9,995 nt of DNA from Flavobacteriales bacterium (GTDB lineage Bacteria; Bacteroidota; Bacteroidia; Flavobacteriales; Flavobacteriaceae), in contig JALVEJ010000171.1 of NCBI GenBank assembly GCA_027031025.1, positions 1-9,995 on the forward strand, read 5' to 3'. Below are positions 5,859 to 9,995 of the stretch, one piece after another; position 1 is the first letter of the stretch; each line of letters opens with the position of its first letter. The notes beneath the pieces were generated by a model. The model worked only from the letters and a program-made list of their open reading frames with translations, was not told the DNA's origin and ran no database searches. The position numbers and the translations under genes are program-made.

Positions 5859-7361
5859 CTATTTTATAACCAATTCATTTTCAAACAAAAAATCTGCAAT
5901 TTTCCGATTGTCCGACAGGCGTGGCAATTTATTTTGACCGCCTAATTTTCCAATGGATTTCATATACCGGTCAAAGCCTCCTTTTTTTACCGGTGTGATG
6001 ACAGCCGGTCGTAAAATTTTACCGGTAATTAAGTCTTTGTAATACACATTTTGAGCTTGCATACTTTGGTCAATGATATGGGCAAATTCTTCGGTATTAT
6101 CAGGAGCTTTTTCAAATTCGATGAGCCATTCGTGGTAGGGCAACCCGCTTTTAGGATTGACTTGCGGCGCCACCGTAAATTCACTGATGCTGGCATCGGT
6201 TTGCGCCATAGCCGTTTGAATGGCGGTTTCCACTTCCTTGGCAATGACATGTTCGCCAAAAGCCGAAATAAAATGTTTGATACGTCCGGTAACTTTTAAA
6301 CGATAGGGGTTGGTGGAAGTAAACATAACAGTATCGCCTATATTATAAGCCCACAAACCCGCGTTGGTGCTAATAATTAAGGCGTAATTGACACCGGTTT
6401 CTACTTCTTTGAGAGACAGACGTGTAGGATGATCATTAAAAATTTCATCGGCAGGCACAAATTCGTAAAACATACCGTGATTGGTCAATAATAGTAAATC
6501 GTCTCGATCAGGTTTATCTTGATAAGCAAAAAACCCTTCCGAAGCCGGATAAAGTTCTATGCTGTTTACATCTCGTCCTATGAGTTGCTTAAATTTTTGC
6601 TGGTAAGGTTCAAAATTAAGTCCTCCGTAAACAAATAACTTAAAATTTGGAAATATTTCTCCAACCGGTTTCCCGGCTTTTTTGATGAGTTTTTCAAAAT
6701 AAGTCTGTACCCACGAGGGAATACCACTGATGAGTCGCATATCTTCATGGATGGTTTCGTCAACAATGGCGTTAACTTTGGTTTCCCAGTCTTTGATGCT
6801 GTTGGTTTCCCAACTTGGCATCCGGTTTTTTTGTAAATATTTCGGAACGTAATGCGCCACAATACCCGACAAGCGACCGGTTTTGATACCGCCGACTTCA
6901 TCTAAAACAGGATCGCCTTGTAAAAAAATCATTTTACCATCGACAAAGTCTGAATTTCCGGTTTCGTGGATATAATGAAGCAAAGCGTGTTTGGCTCCCA
7001 TAATATGGTAAGGCATGGACTCTTTACTGATAGGGATATATTTGGTGCCGGATGTTGTGCCGGATGTTTTGGCAAAATAAATGGGGCGTCCTTTCCACAG
7101 AATATTGTATTCACCATTGATAATCCGGTTAATATAAGGATTGATATCTTCATAAGTTCTGATAGGAACCCTTTTTTTAAAGTCGTTATAATTAGTAATT
7201 TGTTTAAAATGATGATCTTTACCAAAAGCCGTATGTTCGGCATTGGAAATGAGATAGCGAAAAGTGTTTTGTTGAGCTTTAACAGCGTTATGTATCCACC
7301 ATTTGTTTTTTTGGACCATATATCCGGCATAAATTTTTGCCAATTTTGCTTTAAGTCCCAT
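5859..7361 (-). CDS. GH3 auxin-responsive promoter family protein (acyl-adenylating enzyme)
   Basis: A 500-residue soluble member of the bacterial GH3 family, in the ANL adenylating superfamily. ATP-binding motif 1 is TSGTTSGTKYIP (99-110), motif 2 YPASEG (271-276) and motif 3 YNIGD (339-343). The C-terminal lobe contains GGQNKLPRL (474-482), typical of the family. Plant GH3 enzymes join amino acids to hormone acids through an acyl-adenylate; the bacterial substrate is not established, so amide synthesis on some carboxylic acid is a family-level inference. All adenylation motifs are intact and the length is normal. The ATG at 7361 is 3 nt after the stop of the M23 peptidase gene, implying tight translational coupling. 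Densely populated with CCGG sites. Confidence 0.93.
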   Translation of the reverse strand: MGLKAKLAKIYAGYMVQKNKWWIHNAVKAQQNTFRYLISNAEHTAFGKDHHFKQITNYNDFKKRVPIRTYEDINPYINRIINGEYNILWKGRPIYFAKTSGTTSGTKYIPISKESMPYHIMGAKHALLHYIHETGNSDFVDGKMIFLQGDPVLDEVGGIKTGRLSGIVAHYVPKYLQKNRMPSWETNSIKDWETKVNAIVDETIHEDMRLISGIPSWVQTYFEKLIKKAGKPVGEIFPNFKLFVYGGLNFEPYQQKFKQLIGRDVNSIELYPASEGFFAYQDKPDRDDLLLLTNHGMFYEFVPADEIFNDHPTRLSLKEVETGVNYALIISTNAGLWAYNIGDTVMFTSTNPYRLKVTGRIKHFISAFGEHVIAKEVETAIQTAMAQTDASISEFTVAPQVNPKSGLPYHEWLIEFEKAPDNTEEFAHIIDQSMQAQNVYYKDLITGKILRPAVITPVKKGGFDRYMKSIGKLGGQNKLPRLSDNRKIADFLFENELVIK

Positions 7362-7364
7362 CTT

Positions 7365-8228
7365 TTAAGGTTTAAAATTGATAAAATCAACCGGGTCAAC
7401 CGGTGTGTCTTTTAACCAAAGTTCAAAATGCAAGTGCGGACCGGTGGTTTTTTCACCGGTATTGCCCGATAAAGCAATCACTTCTCCTTGTTGCACCAGG
7501 TCGCCGGTATGACGCAACAATTTTTGATTGTGTTTGTAAATAGAAATAACATTGTCCGGGTGTTTAACAATAATTGTATTGCCCGTATCAGGAGACCAAT
7601 CAGCAAAAATAACGCGACCTTTGGCTATACTTTTGACCGGTGTGCCTTTTTTTAAGGCGATATCCACAGCGTAATGTTGTTTTGATGCATCAAACTTGTT
7701 CACAATTATACCTTTAACAGGCGGTATAAAATCGTAAGATAAGGTGTTTTTTTGTTGATTAAGTTTAAATCGCTCTCTTTCTTCAACTTCTTTTCGTAAC
7801 AGGGAATCTATTTTTCCCGGAGCCAGTTTTAAAGTATCGGGATTGAATTTTTTTTGTTGATAGCTTTTGTTAAATTCTTCCATGCTTATTTCGTTATTCA
7901 AAACTTTTTTGAGTTGATTAAGATAAAATGTATTCATCAACAGTGCTTTTTCTAACGAATCGGTTTTTAGATGCAGACGGATAGCTTCCTTTCGTAGTCC
8001 GGGAGCCGTATAGCCTGGAATATAGGTGCGTATAGGTGTAAAGGCAATTAGAAAGGTTGTTAAAGCAATTAGAAAAAATGCAAACAAACCGGTAAAAACA
8101 AATACATTTAAGCGGTTGAGCTTAAAACTTAATTTTTCTTCATATGTATCATCGTTGATAATTAAGATACGGTAATGATATGTTAGTTTTTTTAAAAAAC
8201 CTTTTGATTTTTGGTTTTTACTTTGCAT
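7365..8228 (-). CDS. M23-family (LytM) peptidoglycan metallopeptidase, membrane-anchored
   Basis: A 287-residue protein from the ATG at 8228; a TTG two codons upstream (8234) is open but less likely. A cytoplasmic basic N-terminus (about 1-38) is followed by one membrane helix (about 41-64) and a helical periplasmic linker (75-160). The LytM domain (about 165-282) has the zinc ligands intact: HYAVD (H185, D189) and HLH (H265, H267), with H233 in YKHN as the likely catalytic histidine. It is therefore probably an active endopeptidase cutting peptide crosslinks during wall growth or division, rather than a degenerate EnvC/NlpD-type activator. The domain sits on the periplasmic side of the inner membrane. 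It is first in the minus-strand run, with a TAnnTTTG box 22 nt upstream, and is tightly coupled to the GH3 gene. The linker is only weakly coiled-coil. Confidence 0.92.
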   Translation of the reverse strand: MQSKNQKSKGFLKKLTYHYRILIINDDTYEEKLSFKLNRLNVFVFTGLFAFFLIALTTFLIAFTPIRTYIPGYTAPGLRKEAIRLHLKTDSLEKALLMNTFYLNQLKKVLNNEISMEEFNKSYQQKKFNPDTLKLAPGKIDSLLRKEVEERERFKLNQQKNTLSYDFIPPVKGIIVNKFDASKQHYAVDIALKKGTPVKSIAKGRVIFADWSPDTGNTIIVKHPDNVISIYKHNQKLLRHTGDLVQQGEVIALSGNTGEKTTGPHLHFELWLKDTPVDPVDFINFKP

Positions 8229-8250
8229 GGTCAAATTTTTTGTAAAAATA

Positions 8251-8258
8251 CAAAATTA
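8251..8258 (-). promoter_or_regulatory. -7 promoter box (TAnnTTTG) for the M23-GH3 run
   Basis: On the minus strand the sequence reads TAATTTTG, an exact TAnnTTTG match, 22 nt before the ATG at 8228 and downstream of the rplY terminator. No convincing TTG was found at the normal -33 distance, so the assignment rests on the -7 box and position. Confidence 0.5.
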
Positions 8259-8301
8259 CTGCTTAGAAAATTTCTTTAAGAAGTGGGAATGCATGTTGCA
8301 T

Positions 8302-8331
8302 AAAAAAACCGCCCGTTTAAAGGGCGGCTTT
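8302..8331 (-). terminator. intrinsic terminator after rplY
   Basis: On the minus strand AAAGCCGCCC pairs with GGGCGGTTTT around a 7-nt loop (one G-U pair), followed by a run of T (complement of A at 8302-8308). It begins 25 nt after the rplY stop and isolates the prs-rplY operon from the M23 gene. Confidence 0.9.
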
Positions 8332-8356
8332 AATGTAAAATAGCTAAAAGTTAATA

Positions 8357-8947
8357 TTATTCTTTGGCAGCAGCTTTGGCTTCTTGTGCCGCTTTCATAG
8401 CTGCTCTTGACATCTTCACTTGTACAACCACAACATTGTCCGGATGCAACAGTTTAAATTTGTCATTACGTAATTCTGATACGTAAACTTTATCACCGAT
8501 ATCTAATTTGCTAATATCTACAACAACGGCATCGGGCAGATTAGCCGGTATAGCTTTAATTTTAAGTTTTTTCATGGTCAAACTTAAAGAGCCCCCTTTG
8601 ATGATACCCGGCGCCACTCCGGTGGTTTTAACCGGAACGGTAACGGTTACTTCTTTATCGGGGAACAATCGGTAAAAGTCAACATGTAAAATTTTGTCTG
8701 TTACAGGGTGAAATTGAATATCCTGCATAATGGCTTCATGTTTTGAGCCATCTTCCAATTCAATCACTACGGTATGCGTTTCCGGAGTGTAAACCAAATT
8801 TTTGAACGCACGTTCATCTGCTGAAAAGTGCATGGGTTCGCCACCGCCGTATAAAACGCACGGGACCCTTCCAGCATTACGTAGGGCTTTGGTTGCAGTT
8901 TTGCCCACGCTTTCTCTTTTGGAGCCTTTGATAGTTAATGATTTCAT
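8357..8947 (-). CDS. rplY: 50S ribosomal protein L25 / general stress protein Ctc (long form)
   Basis: A 196-residue L25 of the long TL5/Ctc type. The N-terminal domain (about 1-93) binds 5S rRNA and starts with MKSLTIKGSKRESVGK, with the family pattern ALRNAGRVPCVLYGG at 21-35. The C-terminal beta domain (about 94-178) contains the VPVKTTGVAPGIIKGG stretch (104-119). A short Ala/Lys tail follows (181-196). The start at 8947 is chosen because the L25 domain begins there; the same frame is open 40 codons further, but that part lies in the intergenic gap and over the 3' end of prs and looks unlike L25. The gene starts 58 nt after prs and ends before a strong terminator. In many Bacteroidota pth (peptidyl-tRNA hydrolase) comes next; here it does not. 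Confidence 0.95.
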   Translation of the reverse strand: MKSLTIKGSKRESVGKTATKALRNAGRVPCVLYGGGEPMHFSADERAFKNLVYTPETHTVVIELEDGSKHEAIMQDIQFHPVTDKILHVDFYRLFPDKEVTVTVPVKTTGVAPGIIKGGSLSLTMKKLKIKAIPANLPDAVVVDISKLDIGDKVYVSELRNDKFKLLHPDNVVVVQVKMSRAAMKAAQEAKAAAKE

Positions 8948-9005
8948 TACTTTTGTTTTTTTAATGTTTAACAATTTTCCTTCGCCGTTACAAGCATATT
9001 TGTCA

Positions 9006-9950
9006 TTACATAATAAATTTTGAACTGATAGATTTATGTACATGAACGTTATGCATAACATCGGCAAATAGAGGGGCGCAAGATAGCACTTTTATTTTCT
9101 TTGACAAAATTTTTCTGGGGATAGAATCAGTGACGACTAATTCTTCTATTTCGGAGTTGGCAATGCGTTCTTGGGCATTGTCAGACAGCAAAGCATGAGT
9201 GCAAACAGCCCGGACACTTTCGGCACCTTTATCTTTCATCAATTGCGCTGCTTTGACCAAAGTGCCTCCCGTGTCTATAATATCATCTACCAGAACAACA
9301 TTTTTGTCTTTGACATCACCTATCAATTCCATGCTTCCAATGACATTGGCACGTTTGCGTTGTTTATAGCAAATAACCACATCACTTTTTAAAAATTTTG
9401 AATAGGCATAAGCCCGTTTAGAACCACCCATATCTGGTGAAGCAATAACTAATTTGTCAAGATTCAGCTTTTGAATGTACGGCACAAAAATAGTACTCGA
9501 ATACAAATGATCAACCGGAATTTCAAAAAATCCCTGAATCGGATCGGCATGTAAATCCATGGTAATAACCCTCGACGCACCGGCAGCTTCTAACATATTA
9601 GCCACTAATTTAGCGGCTATAGGTACACGGGGTTCATCTTTTCGTTCTTGACGTGCCCAGCCAAAATACGGAATAACCACATCTATAAACTCTGCAGAAG
9701 CGCGTTTGGCAGCGTCAATCATCAATAGGACTTCCATCAAATTATCAGAAGGGGCAAAGGTTGAGCCTATAATAAAAACCCGTTTGCCACGGATAGATTC
9801 TTTAAATGAGGGTTTAAATTCACCGTCTTTAAAACGTTGTAGTTCTACTTTTCCTAGCGGAATATCTAGTGCATTGGCAATTTTTTTAGCTAAATCTCTG
9901 CTTTGCGAACTGGCAAAGAGTTTGACTTCTTTAAATTTTTTAGAGGGCAT
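9006..9950 (-). CDS. prs: ribose-phosphate pyrophosphokinase (PRPP synthetase)
   Basis: Makes PRPP from ribose 5-phosphate and ATP, feeding purine, pyrimidine, histidine, tryptophan and NAD synthesis; cytosolic. The 314-residue protein has normal length for the class I enzyme. Visible motifs are FKDGEF (40-45), the catalytic flexible loop YFGWARQERK (95-104), MDLHADPIQGFF (131-142) with the metal-binding histidine H134, SPDMGG (171-176), and the PRPP-binding loop VVLVDDIIDTGGT (218-230). All are intact. The ATG at 9950 is 20 nt downstream of a perfect -7 promoter box. It is first in a two-gene operon with rplY, a pairing common in Bacteroidota. Confidence 0.97.
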   Translation of the reverse strand: MPSKKFKEVKLFASSQSRDLAKKIANALDIPLGKVELQRFKDGEFKPSFKESIRGKRVFIIGSTFAPSDNLMEVLLMIDAAKRASAEFIDVVIPYFGWARQERKDEPRVPIAAKLVANMLEAAGASRVITMDLHADPIQGFFEIPVDHLYSSTIFVPYIQKLNLDKLVIASPDMGGSKRAYAYSKFLKSDVVICYKQRKRANVIGSMELIGDVKDKNVVLVDDIIDTGGTLVKAAQLMKDKGAESVRAVCTHALLSDNAQERIANSEIEELVVTDSIPRKILSKKIKVLSCAPLFADVMHNVHVHKSISSKFIM

Positions 9951-9970
9951 CTTTGTATGTTATGGTTATA

Positions 9971-9978
9971 CAAAGATA
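9971..9978 (-). promoter_or_regulatory. -7 promoter box (TAnnTTTG) for prs-rplY
   Basis: On the minus strand it reads TATCTTTG, an exact match to TAnnTTTG, 20 nt before the prs start codon. The matching TTG element would fall at or beyond the window edge, so it cannot be checked. Confidence 0.6.
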
Positions 9979-9995
9979 ATTTTTTGTTTGAAATT

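Noticed and set aside
6966..7415. 149-codon plus-strand reading frame opposite GH3 and the M23 end
   Set aside because: Antisense of clearly coding DNA; the translation resembles no family and the GH3 motifs are on the other strand.
8948..9067. 40-codon N-terminal extension of rplY
   Set aside because: It overlaps the 3' end of prs and shows no L25 similarity; the L25 domain starts at the ATG at 8947.
1..9995. CRISPR array, insertion sequence, phage or toxin-antitoxin module
   Set aside because: No spaced direct repeats, no transposase or integrase reading frame, and no small paired toxin genes were found on either strand.

Overview
The window is 10 kb of AT-rich chromosomal DNA from a Bacteroidota bacterium, most likely class Flavobacteriia. 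The evidence is a type IX secretion (T9SS) C-terminal sorting domain, a BlaI/BlaR1-type pair whose sensor ends in a TonB-plug-like tail, a DUF4286 protein, a bacterial GH3-family enzyme, a prs-rplY pair, and several matches to the Bacteroidota -7 promoter element TAnnTTTG. No tRNA, rRNA, CRISPR array, insertion sequence or phage gene was seen, and no stretch without a gene exceeds 300 bases.

Left part, plus strand (1-4803). A BlaI/MecI-family repressor overlaps by 4 nt an M56 (BlaR1-type) membrane metallopeptidase, forming a signal-responsive regulatory pair. A small lipoprotein with a lipocalin-like look follows, closed by a clear intrinsic terminator (2543-2575). Next is an independently promoted, secreted lipase-like alpha/beta hydrolase with a T9SS type A sorting domain. 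It ends at a hairpin terminator (4775-4803) shared with the convergent minus-strand genes.

Middle, minus strand (8228 down to 4784). An M23 (LytM) cell-wall peptidase, a GH3-family adenylating enzyme, an unrecognised four-helix membrane protein and a DUF4286 protein follow one another with gaps of 3, 36 and 13 nt, so they are probably one transcript. A TAnnTTTG box lies just upstream of the M23 gene. The stop codon of the DUF4286 gene falls inside the loop of the shared terminator.

Right part, minus strand (9978 down to 8302). prs (PRPP synthetase) and rplY (ribosomal protein L25/Ctc) form a housekeeping operon with a promoter box at 9971-9978 and a strong terminator at 8302-8331.

Nothing here amounts to a convincing new multi-gene system. 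The points most worth a second look are the hybrid BlaR1/TonB-plug sensor, the aromatic-rich insertion in the secreted lipase, the uncharacterised membrane gene inside the M23-GH3 run, the stop codon buried in a terminator loop, and a strong excess of CCGG/ACCGGT sites across the window.
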